This document shows, in pieces, positions 41,798-52,224 of a DNA stretch of 64,000 bases. The translations under genes were made by a program, and so were the position numbers. Position 1 is the first letter of the stretch. Every line of letters starts with the position of its first letter. The notes under the pieces are model-generated. The model was not told where the DNA came from, did not search any database, and saw only the letters and a list, made by a program, of their open reading frames with translations. The DNA is from Prorocentrum cordatum (taxonomy: Eukaryota > Sar > Dinophyceae > Prorocentrales > Prorocentraceae): the NCBI GenBank assembly GCA_963575745.1, contig CAUYUJ010020552.1, forward strand, positions 75,001 to 139,000, written 5' to 3'.

Positions 41798-42379
41798 TTC
41801 ATCCTGAGTCGTTTTCTGACGGTCCCGGGAACCTGCGAGGGGCCCCGGAGGCCGAAAATTAACAAAAACCGCCGTCGTGATTTTTCCAAGACGTCGGAGG
41901 TCCAGGTCGTGCTTCCCGCCTCCCCAGACCTCCGACGTCGTAATTTTTGCGACCTCGGGCCCAGGAATCGATTGGGAAAACGCACATGGGAAGGCAAGAA
42001 ATGATGGACCCATCATTTCGTACCTGTGCCTTGATCAGTGGGACGGGCTTCGCACCGCCGCACATCACAAGACACGCTCGAGCGGATCCAGCCGTGGCGA
42101 CGTCGGGGACTGCAGAAGGTCGCAAGGACACAGAATGTGAAAGGAAGAGAGAGAAAGAGAGAAAGAGAGGGAGAGAGAGACAGACAGACAGAGAGCGAAG
42201 GAGAGAGAGAGAGAGAGAAAGAGAGATGGAGAGAGAGAGAGAGAGAGAAACAAAAAAAACAGAGAGAGAGAGAGAGGCAGAGAGAGGAAATGGAGAGGAG
42301 GCGAGCTTGAGTCAACGAAAGTCGCAGGGAAGGGGGCAGGGGGAAGAAGGCCAGAGAGCGCTGAAGGATACAAATACTG
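41798..42379. other. Dispersed motif, then (GA)n tract
   Basis: CATCCTGAGTCGTTTTCTGA at about 41799 recurs, slightly changed, at about 62470. A GA-rich tract lies at 42140-42290. No gene. Confidence 0.6.
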
Positions 42380-43130
42380 GAACCCTCTTGGGATTTTTTG
42401 GGGGGCCTCGTCCGGCCGCTCGCTGGGAGTTTGACGTAGCTTCTCGGGAGCCTCTGAACCTGTCGGAGGCCTCCTGGAAGCAGGTTCGAAGCATTTTGGG
42501 GGCCGATTTGGGGCTTCTCGGGGCCTCCTTTGGGCCTCTTGGGGGTCTCCTGGGACCTCTTGAGGGGCCTCCTTGGGGCCTCCTGGCGGCCTCTTGGGGC
42601 GGAAGGCTCGAGCTTGCGGTTCGTGGTCCCCCTCTGGGCCCCCTCTTGGGCCCGTCTTGGGGCCCTCTTGGGCCATCTTGGGCGCCTCTTGGGCCGTCTT
42701 GGGGCCCTCTTGGGCTGTCCTGGGGCCCTCTTGGAAGCTTCTTGGGCCGTCTTGGGGCGGTCTTGGGCGCCTCTTGGGCCGTCCTGTAACGTCGGAAAGC
42801 CCAAAAGGCAACTTTGTGAAAAATGTACGTTTTACGAAGGGAATGGGCCAATTGTTGCGTCTAGGGGCCCTCTTGGGGCGCATGTTGGAAGCTTCTTGGG
42901 GTATCTTGGGGGCGTCCTTGGACGTCTGGAGGCCATCTTCAGCATCTTGGAGCCTTCTTGGAGGCCACTTGGAAGTTGCTTGGGCCGTCTTGGGCGCTTC
43001 TTGGGCCGTCTTGTCTGACCGGGGAGGCCTCCGGCAAGCCCCGACGAGCCTCCGGGCCCCCCGGGGCCCACATTTGTGGTCGGGGTCCCGGCCCCGGGCC
43101 CCCGGACCCGGTGCGCCGTTATATGTGTAA
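42380..43130 (+). repeat. CTTGGG-family repeat with conserved 3' module, copy 2
   Basis: One unit around ATGTACGTTTTACGAAGG (42824) closely matches the 386-bp tandem units at 47.7-48.9 kb. It ends with the same module (43036-43130: GACGAGCCTCCGGG ... GGTGCGCCGTTATATGTG) as 31634 and 48999. Confidence 0.9.
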
Positions 43131-43222
43131 GACATACACACAAACACACACCGCGCCCCTGTGTCAGCGGGCCACGGGGGGGCCCTGCCGCGCGCGCGCG
43201 CGGCTTTATTGACAACACATAC

Positions 43223-43272
<50 letters not shown>

Positions 43273-43917
43273 CCCTGTGTCAGCGGGCCACGGGGGGGGG
43301 CCCTGCCGCGCGCGCGCGCGGCTCTATTGACAACACATACGCACACACACACAGCCCCTGTGTCAACGGGCCACGGGGGGGGGCCGGCCGTGCGCGCGCA
43401 CGCGGCTCTATTGACAACACATACACACACCGCCCCTGTCAGCGGGCCACGGAGGGGGCCCGGCCGCGCGCGCGCGGCTCTATTGACAACACATACACAC
43501 AACACACACACACACACGTACACCGCACCCCAGTGTCAACGGGCCATGAAGGGGGGGGCCGCGCGCGCGCGCGGCTCTATTGACGACACATACACAAACC
43601 GCGCCCCTGTGTCAGCAGGCCACGGGGGGCCCCGGCCGTGCGCGCGCGCGGCTCCACTGACAACACACACACACACCGCCCGGGTGTCAGCGGGCCACGG
43701 GGAGGGGCCCGGCCGCGCGCCCGCGGCTCTATTGACAACACATACGCACACACACACACACACACTCACACGCACACACAAACCGCCCTTGTGTCAGTGT
43801 GCCACGGGGGGGGCCGGCCGCGCGCGCGCGGCTATTCACAACACATACACACACCACCGCCCCTGTGTCAGCGGGCCACGGGGGAGGGCCCGGCCGCGCG
43901 CGCGCGGCTCCATTGAC

Positions 43918-43959
<42 letters not shown>

Positions 43960-44240
43960 CCACACAGACACCGCACCCTTGTGTCATCGGGCCACGGGGG
44001 GGGGCCCGCCGCGCGCGCGCGGCTCTATTGACCACAGACATACACACACACCGCCCCTGTGTCGGCGGGCCACGGGGAGGGGGGCCCTGCCGCGCGCGCG
44101 CGGCTCTATTAACAACACATGCACACACACACACACACACACACATACACACACACCGCCCCTGTGTCGGCGGGCCACGGGGGGGGGCCCGGCCGCGCGC
44201 GCGCGCGGCTCTATTGACAACACATACACACACATAATCC
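43131..44240 (+). repeat. CA/CG satellite, about 11-12 units of 75-115 bp
   Basis: Each unit joins a CGCCCCTGTGTCAGCGGGCC box, a G-run, a CGCGCGCGCGCGGC block, CTCTATTGACAACACATA and an (AC)n run of variable length. Unit length varies mainly through the AC run. All ORFs are repeat translations. Confidence 0.95.
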
Positions 44241-44577
44241 AAAAGCCCGAATAAAAAATTGAAATTTGAAATTTCATTTTCCCCTGAAATCCTGCAACAA
44301 CTCTAAGAGGAGTTGCAGGTTTTCTGCAACCCCTCCTCTAAGAGGGGTTACTTTCGAAGCCCAACTCGAAGGCATTGTTTGAGGATGCCTCAAGGTGGAC
44401 GCTTACTTAAGAACACAAGTACGTCAAAGCCATTGGTGTTTCAATGGTTTCGCATCTTGGGCCATCTTGGGAGCCTTCCAAGAGCGCCCCCTAAAGATGT
44501 TGTACAACAGCTACTTGAACATCGCATGATGTCGTACAACAGCTGTTTCGAGAATGCCTAGGGTGAGAACGCAATTT
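44241..44577. other. AT-richer spacer after the satellite
   Basis: GC content drops sharply here. Contains an imperfect hairpin around GCAACAACTCTAAGAGGAGTTGCAG (44290-44325) and GTTGTACAACAGC words at about 44500 and 44535. No ORF. Confidence 0.5.
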
Positions 44578-45294
44578 TCAAAGATCCGAATAGTTTCGTT
44601 GTGGTGCCGGCGTCGCAGCGTAGACGTCGTTTACATCTTGCGCTGATAACGCCGACCTGTAAAACTGGAGGTCGTCGATGGAAGCATCCATGAAGTACGA
44701 CCCTGAACTGCCAACTGAATTGTAGTAGGTGCCGAGAACTGCTTTGTCGACCAAAGCGGTGCTGTACGATGTGCCACAACTCGACGCGAGAGCCTCATAC
44801 AACAATTCACCGTCCTTGAACAGACGCGTCCCTGTAGGGTCTGAGACGATCGCAAAATGCACCCAAGTATTAAACGCATGCGGATAGGCCAACGATCTCT
44901 CCCCCAGAGCACGAGAGCCCTGGCAATTCCCGTACATGCCGGAAAATTTAACGGTGTTATCGCTGTCAAAATATAATGCCCCTTGCCCATGAGGTCTGAG
45001 ATCAATGAGGTAAGACCGACCGTGCTTAAACGGATTGTGCGCCCGCATGTCCATCCACAACAACATACTGAAGGTATCGCCCGCCGTTACAATTGAGAAT
45101 TCTGCTGCACCTGAAAAGCTCTCGAAGGAAATAGCTCCAACGCTGTTTTTGCCAGTCGACTGCGTACAAGACCCGTAGAACGTGTCCAAACCTGTGGAAG
45201 TCGTACCAGCAGTATTTTTGCCAAGATTCGAAGCATCATCGAAATCGCATGCAAATAGTGGAGCATTTGTAGTAATCTGAGGGTCGCAGAAATA
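44578..45294 (-). CDS. LamG/concanavalin A-like domain exon (partial gene)
   Basis: A minus-strand open frame of about 238 codons ending at TAG (44578). It reads one complete jelly-roll (laminin G type 3) domain. The start is APLFACDFDDASNLGKN, the core strand pair is TWVHFAIVSDPTGTRLFKDG, and the end is YFMDASIDDLQFYRSALSAQ then DVNDVYA. These domains bind carbohydrates or proteins, usually outside the cell. There is no ATG. The frame is closed by TAG at 45295-45297, and an AG just before 45294 could be a splice acceptor, so this looks like a 3' exon of a spliced gene. Codon use and GC are lower than in the surroundings. Whether the gene is intact cannot be told; upstream exons were not found. 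Confidence 0.75.
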   Translation of the reverse strand, partial: YFCDPQITTNAPLFACDFDDASNLGKNTAGTTSTGLDTFYGSCTQSTGKNSVGAISFESFSGAAEFSIVTAGDTFSMLLWMDMRAHNPFKHGRSYLIDLRPHGQGALYFDSDNTVKFSGMYGNCQGSRALGERSLAYPHAFNTWVHFAIVSDPTGTRLFKDGELLYEALASSCGTSYSTALVDKAVLGTYYNSVGSSGSYFMDASIDDLQFYRSALSAQDVNDVYAATPAPQRNYSDL

Positions 45295-45297
45295 CTA

Positions 45298-45739
45298 TCA
45301 ACCCCCAGTGGGGCCACAGAAACTGACAATGCTCGACCCCCGAAACCAGAAAGGGATTAGAACCGCGACGCGTGGACACCTGTCACGACACATCAAGTGA
45401 GCGATGGGCAATGGCAATGCTGAAGATACCCATACGGAAACGGAAACGGAAACGGATCGCCTGTGCGGGCATGCGCCCGGGCCCCTTAAGGGCTAGGCGG
45501 GTGAGGCCATGGCCTCGCATGAGAAGCTGCGCGCGTCGTGGGTCTACTCAGGACAATGTGTTCTTCAGGAGGTGATTTCCCGACAGTCCCCACTCATCCG
45601 TTTTCTCATGATGTAGCCACGTCGTCTCGTTGAAATCGTAGTTCTTGTTGTGTGAGGCCAAAGGCAGAGGAGGATCGGCCAAAGGCAGAGGAGGAGGTTT
45701 GGAGGGGTGGCACTGACGAAGGGACAACCGTCGGCACGC
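45298..45739. other. Upstream flank of the LamG exon
   Basis: Mixed sequence with a short GGAAAC run (45435-45455). No upstream exon recognised, although the minus strand around 45087-45329 is open in a second frame. Confidence 0.4.
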
Positions 45740-46165
45740 GCGTCCAGGGCCCGGATCCCTCGTGCACTACGCCACGTCCGCGCCCCCAGAGCCAGGATCC
45801 CTCACAAATCGCACAACGTCCGCGCTCCAAGGGCCACGACTCCATGTAAATCACGCTGCGCCCGCGATCCAAGGGCCATGATCCCTCGTGAAGTACGCCG
45901 CGCCCGCGCTCCCCAGGCCACGACCCTCCGTGGATCGCCGTGCGTCCGCGCCTCAAGGGCCGCGATCCCTCGTGAATGCTGTTTGCTCCGCGCTCGAGGG
46001 GCCAGAATCCATGGTAGACTACAAATGTCTCCGCGCCCCCAGTCCACGATCCCTCCCAAATCACGCTGCGTCCGCGCCCCCAGGGCCGCGATCCCTCACG
46101 AGTTGCGCAGCGCCCGCGCTGCCAGGGCCACGATCCATGGTAAAAGTACGCTTCTTCCGCGCCCC
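45740..46165. repeat. 60-bp minisatellite, about 7 units
   Basis: Units contain CGCGCCCCCAGGGCC, a CGATCCCTCGTGAA-type box and repeat every ~60 bp. The minus strand gives a 390-aa ORF (45606-46778) with a 20-residue motif EGSWPL-RGR, open because 60 is divisible by 3. It runs on into CTTGGG repeat, so I treat it as non-coding. Confidence 0.8.
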
Positions 46166-46309
46166 CAGCGCCACAGGGCACTCTGCGGCGCACGCCGCGG
46201 GGACATCTGACAGGGGGGACATGCCAGGAGGACGCGCCGCAGCACGCCCCAGGCGACGCGCCGGCAGGGGACGCGCCCATGGGGGCATCGGTTCTGCTAT
46301 GTGAAGCCG

Positions 46310-47740
46310 TCATTGGCCGTCTTGGCTGCGTAGAAGCCCGACTTGAGGCCACCTGGGGCCACATTGAAGCAATCCGGAAGCCTCCCGGGGGCTTCCTGGA
46401 AGCAGTTTTGACGCATCGGGGGCACTGTTTGGCTATTTTCGGGCCTCTTGGACGTCTCCTAGGGGCCTTTTGGGCCCTCGGGAAGCTTTTGGGGTCCTCG
46501 TCGGACCACTTGGGGGCCTCTTGCGGCCTCCTGTGGGCCTTTTGGGGGGGACGCTCTGCTGTTGGGTTCGCGTTCCCCTTCTTGGGCCTATCTTGGGGCT
46601 GTCTTGGGACCCTCTCGGGCCGTCTTGGGCGCCTCAAGCACCGTCTTGGGGCCCTAGTGGGCCGTCTAGGGGCCCTCTTGGAGGCCTCTTCCTCTACATT
46701 GGAGCGGTATCCTCTTGGGCCGTCTTGGAGCATCGGGATGTCAAAAGACTCAAACATTTTGAGCCCGTCAAAACTCAATCGTAAAACAATGAGTTGTGCC
46801 TCTTGGGGCCACCTTGGGAGATCTCTTGGAACCTTGTCGGCACTCTTGGGAACTTCTTGGGGGCCTCTTGGATCCTATTGGGGGCCTCTTGGGGCTTCCC
46901 GAGAACCTCTGACGGTGGAAGGCTCGGATTTTCGGTTCGTGTTCCCCTTCTTGGGCCTCTTGGGGCCGTGTTGGTGCCCTCTCGGGCCGTCTTGGGCGCC
47001 TCAAACACCGTCTTGCGGCCCTCGTGGGCCGCCTAGGGCCCTCTTGGAAGCCTCTTCGGCTATCTTGGAACTGTCTTGGAGGCCTCTTGGGCCGTCTTGG
47101 GGCGTCGGGATGCCAAAGGGCTGAAAACTTTTAACTGTTAAAAGCTATCGGACAAACAAATTGTGCGTGCCTATTGGGACCTTCTTGTGAGGCCTCTTGG
47201 AACCTCTTCGGCACTCTTGGGAGCTTCTTGGGAGCCTCTTGGATCCTACTGGGGGCCTCTTGGGGCTTCCCGAGAACCTCTGGGGGTGGAAGGCTCGGAT
47301 TGTCGGTTCGTGTTCCCCCTCTTGGCCCCCTCTTAGGGCCGTCTTGGGGCACTCTCGGGCGCCGTCTTGGGGCCTTCTTGGACCGCCGTGTGGCAGTCTT
47401 CGAGGCCTCTGGGGCTGTTTTGGAGCGGACATTGGGGCCTCTTGGGCCGTCTGGGAGCGTCGGGAAACTGAAAAGGCGAGAACTCGAACACCTTTCAAAA
47501 ACCAAAGTTTGCCACCTGGGGTTCTTTGGGAGGCATCTTGGAAGCCTTTTGGGGCGTCTTGGAGGCCTCTTGGACAATCAGTAGCGAATTCTGGGTAATC
47601 TCGGGCCGTCGTTGGTCGTTTTTCTCGGCCTGGAAACGCCATTTTTGAGATCTGGGGCAATCTTCGGGCGATCTTAAGAAGTCCCCGGCGCCCCTGCAGA
47701 GCCCCAGGGGCCCCTTTGGGCCTCTTGGGGGTCTTCTGGG
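46310..47740 (+). repeat. CTTGGG-family repeat, diverged units
   Basis: Units of about 360 bp: CGTCGGGATGCCAAA-like boxes at 46730, 47100 and 47455 each precede an A-rich patch, then GCCTCTTGGGGCC sequence. Several spans (46900 and 47280) share GGTGGAAGGCTCGGATT and CGGTTCGTGTTCCCC. Confidence 0.85.
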
Positions 47741-48990
47741 GCCTCTTGAGGGGCCTCCTGATGGCCTCCTGGCGGCCTCTTGGGGCGGAAGGCTCGAGCT
47801 TGCGGTTCGTGGTCCCCCTCTGGGCCCCCTCTTGGGCCCGTCTTGGGGCCCTCTTGGGCCATCTTGGGCGCCTCTTGGGCCGTCTTGGGGCCCTCTTGGG
47901 CTGTCCTGGGGCCCTCTTGGAAGCTTCTTGGGCCGTCTTGGGGCGGTCTTGGGCGCCTCTTGGGCCGTCCTGTAACGTCGGAAAGCCCAAAAGACAACTT
48001 TGTTGAAAATGTACGTTTTACGAAGGGAATGGGCCAATTTTTGCGTCTAGGGGCCCTCTTGGGACGCATGTTGGAGGCTTCTTGGGGCCTCTTGGGGGCG
48101 TCCTTGGACGTCTGGGGTCTCCTGGGGCCTCTTGAGGGGCCTCCTGGGGGCCTCCTGGCGGCCTCTTGGGGCGGAAGGCTCGAGCTTGCGGTTCGTGGTC
48201 CCCCTCTGGGCCCCCTCTTGGGCCCGTCTTGGGGCCCTCTTGGGCCATCTTGGGCGCCTCTTGGGCCGTCTTGGGGCCCTCTTGGGCTGTCCTGGGGCCC
48301 TCTTGGAAGCTTCTTGGGCCGTCTTGGGGCGGTCTTGGGCGCCTCTTGGGCCGTCCTGTAACGTCGGAAAGCCCAAAAGGCGACTTTGTGAAAAATGTAC
48401 GTTTTACGAAGGGAATGGGCAAATTGTTGCGTCTAGGGGCCCTCTTGGGACGCATGTTGGAGGCTTCTTGGGGCCTCTTGGGGGCGTCCTTGGACGTCTG
48501 GGGTCTCCTGGGGCCTCTTGAGGGGCCTCCTGGGGGCCTCCTGGCGGCCTCTTGGGGCGGAAGGCTCGAGCTTGCGGTTCGTGGTCCCCCTCTGGGCCCC
48601 CTCTTGGGCCCGTCTTGGGGCCCTCTTGGGCCATCTTGGGCGCCTCTTGGGCCGTCTTGGGGCCCTCTTGGGCTGTCCTGGGGCCCTCTTGGAAGCTTCT
48701 TGGGCCGTCTTGGGGCGGTCTTGGGCGCCTCTTGGGCCGTCCTGTAACGTCGGAAAGCCCAAAAGGCGACTTTGTGAAAAATGTACGTTTTACGAAGGGA
48801 ATGGGCCAATTTTTGCGTCTAGGGGCCCTCTTGGGACGCATGTTGGAGGCTTCTTGGGGCGTCTTGGGGGCGTCCTTGGACGTCTGGAGGCCATCTTCAG
48901 CATCTCGGAGCCCTCTTGGAGGCCTCTTGGAAGTTTCTTGGGCCGTCTTGGGCGCTCCTGGGGCCGTCTTGTCTGACTGGGGAGGCCTCC
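47741..48990 (+). repeat. 386-bp tandem array, three near-identical units
   Basis: GCCTCTTGAGGGGCCTCCTG occurs at 47741, 48127 and 48513, and AAATGTACGTTTTACGAAGG at 48008, 48394 and 48780, all exactly 386 bp apart. Units differ at few positions. After 48899 the sequence follows the end of the 42.4-43.1 kb copy instead. Confidence 0.95.
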
Positions 48991-48998
48991 GGCAAGCC

Positions 48999-49092
48999 CC
49001 GACGAGCCTCCGGGCCCCCCGGGGCGCACATTTGTGGTCGAGGTCCCGGCCCCGGGCCCCCGGACCCGGTGCGCCGTTATATGTATATAAAT
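48999..49092 (+). repeat. Conserved 3' module of the CTTGGG family, copy 3
   Basis: Same ~95-bp GC-rich module as at 31634 and 43036, ending GTGCGCCGTTATATGTATA. Sequence after it differs at each of the three sites. Confidence 0.9.
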
Positions 49093-49378
49093 ATGGGTTC
49101 GGAATTTCATCCTGACCATGAATTGGACCCCGGGGCCCCCCGCCCCCGAGAGGTCAACCACGAGATCCTAACCAACATCCATAAGGCCTCCTCCTCCTCC
49201 CCCTTCACCCTTCCTCCTCCTACTCCCTTCCGCCTCCTCCTCCTCCTCCTTCTCATCCTCGTGCCCCCCCCCGTGTTGTCTTTCGTCATCTTCAGGGTCG
49301 GCGGCAACGGCCGTAAGGCCTTCGCAATATGGGTTCGGAATTTCATCCTCACCATGAATTGGACCCCGGGGCCCCCCA
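49092..49378 (+). repeat. Direct repeat of ~50 bp around a TCC run
   Basis: AATATGGGTTCGGAATTTCA ... ATGAATTGGACCCCGGGGCC occurs at 49092 and 49328 with about one change. A TCC-rich tract lies between. Confidence 0.85.
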
Positions 49379-49800
49379 CCAGGACCTCGGGGCCCCCTAC
49401 CAGGACCCCGGGTTTCAAGCGGGTCCCGGACCCCGGGCCCCCCTACCAGGAGCAGCTCTTCGGACGTGGCCGAGGGCTCCTTAGAAGGAGGCTGCTTCTT
49501 AGAAGGCGCCGGCCTTACAGATTGAGGCCCGCGGCGTCTGAGGTAGGGAAACGAGCTCTATACACCGACGCTTTCTCCGACCCTGCATTAGAATTTGCAC
49601 TGGAGAGCGGATCCAGGTGTATACAGGACCCTGGTGTATACATGTTTCGCTGTTTCCCCGGGACATCGGAGAAACAAGTATACACCACACCACCCCAGCG
49701 TTGTCCCCGACCCTACAAAGAGTCCTGGGATTGAAAGAGCGCCCGCCACTGGTGATGTATGTGTTGCAGTTTCCGACCCCCCCCCCCCTCCCCCCACCTG
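49379..49800. other. Short palindromes around GTATACAC, no gene
   Basis: GTGTATACAGGACCCTGGTGTATAC-like inverted words near 49615-49645 and 49675-49690. ORFs are short and unsupported. Confidence 0.5.
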
Positions 49801-49974
49801 ACTACCTACCAGACCACCCCAACCCAACCCGAAGACCCGAATTTGACCCGAATTTCGGGTTGGGGGGGGTACGGGTTCCATGTGATTTTTCAACGTTCCC
49901 CGACCCCCCCACACTGGAAATGGAGGGCAAATTTGGGCCTTCGGGTTGGGTTGGGGTGGTTTGGTGGGTGGTGA
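49801..49974. mobile_element. TIR element family B, copy 2
   Basis: Matches 21448-21620 over its whole length: ACCAGACCACCCCAACCCAA left end, CCCGAATTTCGGGTTGG centre, TTGGGGTGGTTTGGTGGG right end. Non-coding. Confidence 0.75.
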
Positions 49975-51568
49975 CCACCACCTTCTGCGCGTGGCTGACT
50001 CCTGTCACTCCTGGCGGGCAGCCTCGAGCCTCCAACCTCTAACCTCCGCCGGCCCCGCCCGGGCATCCCTGCCCTGGGCCCCGAGAGCGGCGACATGCGG
50101 GGAACGCAGGCGACTACATGCCAGCAGTCGTCAGAACACCGAAACCAGCTTAGCATTGGTGGTGGTCGATGTGGGTGTCCCGGACGACCAAATCGACCGC
50201 AACCACAACCCAATAGTTCATGCTGAGGTCGGTGGGTTCTCGCCCGAGAGGCCCTACAGAAAAATCCCCTCAATTCTGGTTGTGGTTCTCTGTCGTGCCC
50301 CGACGAAAGAACTCAAGCGCCCCCTGCTCCTCAGGGACTCGGTCTGCCCGTCTGCCCTGAGATCCGACGTCGCGAAACAAACGCAACCGATGCAAAGAAA
50401 AAACGCCCAGAACAAAAGACCCCAACTTTCTGCGCCACCTCTCGGGCCCGATCGATCCGTGAGGGTCCAGGGTCACGCCCTGGACCCCATCTTTCTTCGC
50501 CATTTTTCGAGCCCGATCGATCCGTGAGGGTCCCGGGGCCCGAAGGGATGCCGAATCGGCCGTGGCGAGTAAAAGTAAACCCGAGGATCTCAGGGTGCCC
50601 CATGGCGACGAGGCGCCTTGGGCCCGCCACCCCCCGCCGCGGGCGCCGCGAGGGGCGCCTCGAGCGCGCGGGAGCTGCGCTCGCTGGCGAGGCGCTCGCC
50701 GACGTGGGCCTTGAGGTCCGCCTCAGCGCGAGGGCTCACCGCACTCGCGCGCGGCTTGCGGGCTGGCGTCTCGCCGCCGCCGCCGCCATCGTCGTCGTCG
50801 CGCTCGAGGCAGGGGGCGCATGATGAGGAGGTCGTCCTCCCCGCCTTCGTCCTGCACGAATGGGGGGGATGGCCAGGGGACCCGTGGGTGAGGATCAGAG
50901 GGTGGAGAGGGGGGGCAGGGAGAAAAACGAAGAGGAGGAGAAGGAGGAGGAGAAGGGGGAGCAAAAGCAAGAGCAGGAGCAGGAGGATGATAATCATGAG
51001 CATGGGAGAAGGGACAGGGCAAGGCAAGGACATGGACGAGATGGGGTGAGGGGGGAAGAGGCGGGTTGTGCGTACGGAGGAGTTCCCAGAGACGTTGGGA
51101 AGCTTCCCGCCTCCCTCTTCCCCGTGCCTCCAAGCAATCCCCCGATACTTTCCATCCTGCTCACCCTCCTCGCCCTCTCGTCGCCCTGATTCTCCTCCCC
51201 CCGCGCCTCCCCCCTCAGCCCCACCTTCGCCATCCCTTCCCTGCTGCCACCTCCTCGCCCCCCGCCCCGCTCCGGCGCCCCGTCCTCGTCCTCGTCCTCC
51301 TCCTCCTCCTCTTCCTCCTTCTCCTCCTCCTTCTTTCTCCTCCTGCTCACCCCCCTTCCCCTCCCCCTCCCCGTGAACAGTTCGGTTCGAGCCAAAGTTG
51401 GGCTCGAGACCGCCCGCGGGTGCCCGTAGCGAGTTCGAGGGCCTCACCAGCCACATGTGATTTTCTTGGGCGCTCGAAACAGCATGCGGCAAACTTTGAA
51501 TCAGACCTGTCATGGTCAAGTCAGGAATCGTTCTCGACCCTGTCTCAGGGCCTCCTCCAACCGAGTTG
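49975..51568. other. Mixed sequence, TCC/GAG tracts, no supported gene
   Basis: A GATCGATCCGTGAGGGTCC phrase occurs twice (50455 and 50515) and, diverged, at 62690. A charged minus-strand stretch at 50640-50840 (EADLKAHVGERLASERSSRA) may be another helix remnant. GAG-rich at 50900-51000, TCC-rich at 51180-51370. Confidence 0.45.
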
Positions 51569-51707
51569 CGCACCGCCGGCCTGGAAGGGTATCTGCGCGG
51601 GCAAGCATGTGACGCCCGCGGCAGTCCAGAAAGATGCATTGCCCCGAGCTGGACTGCCGCGAGCGTCAGATGCTTGCCCGCGCAGATACTCTTCCAGACC
51701 GGCGATG
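51569..51707. repeat. ~140-bp fold-back with ~60-bp arms
   Basis: CTGGAAGGGTATCTGCGCGG at 51581 pairs with CCGCGCAGATACTCTTCCAG ending at 51698, and pairing continues outward through CACCGCCGG / CCGGCGATG. Loop about 19 nt. About 5-6 mismatches overall, so both strands encode similar peptides (ICAGKH). Confidence 0.9.
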
Positions 51708-52001
51708 CATCACGCTGGTGAACTCTTCCTGTGCTCATTTGCTCCTCTGGCTCAGCAGTCTACCTCCCGAAGGCCGCACTTCCCGGTGGAGAGAAAGAGA
51801 GAGAGAGAGAGAGACAAACAAAAACGACGGGGGTGGACAAAGGGCAGCCCGCCTGGGAAGGAATATGTGACCAGGCTAGGGCGGCCTCGGCGAGACTGGC
51901 CAAATCCGTCCAAACGATTGCGTGGAGGAGGGGCCCACCCCGTTCTTCAAATGCGCCAAAGACTGACCTGTACCTTTATTCCTGGGCCCTTCTACGGCTT
52001 T
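51708..52001. other. 3' flank of LINE 3, GA run
   Basis: A short (GA)n run at 51790-51815. May hold the 3' untranslated end of LINE 3; no boundary seen. Confidence 0.4.
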
Positions 52002-52224
52002 TCACGAGGAGGTGCACAGATCACGAGGTGCCGAAGGGTCCGCACCAACGCCTACCAACAACTTGTGAGAGCTGCGGGCAAGCCTGGCCAACCTGGGAAA
52101 TCCGCTGCGCGGTGCGCAGCAAAGTACTGTCCGAGAGGCAGTCATACCCCCCAGGTGGCACAACAAAAAAACGATGGCTGCCCTGATCATATCTGCTGAC
52201 GTCATGTCCATTGGGTAGACGGTT

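Noticed and set aside
45606-46778. 390-aa protein with 20-residue repeats
   Set aside because: Runs across a minisatellite and into CTTGGG repeat; kept only as a finding.
42065-49115. Many 100-400 aa ORFs rich in Pro-Arg-Gly or Leu-Gly-Ala-Ser-Trp
   Set aside because: Both strands of the CTTGGG repeat are open in several frames; the same ORFs recur with each repeat unit.
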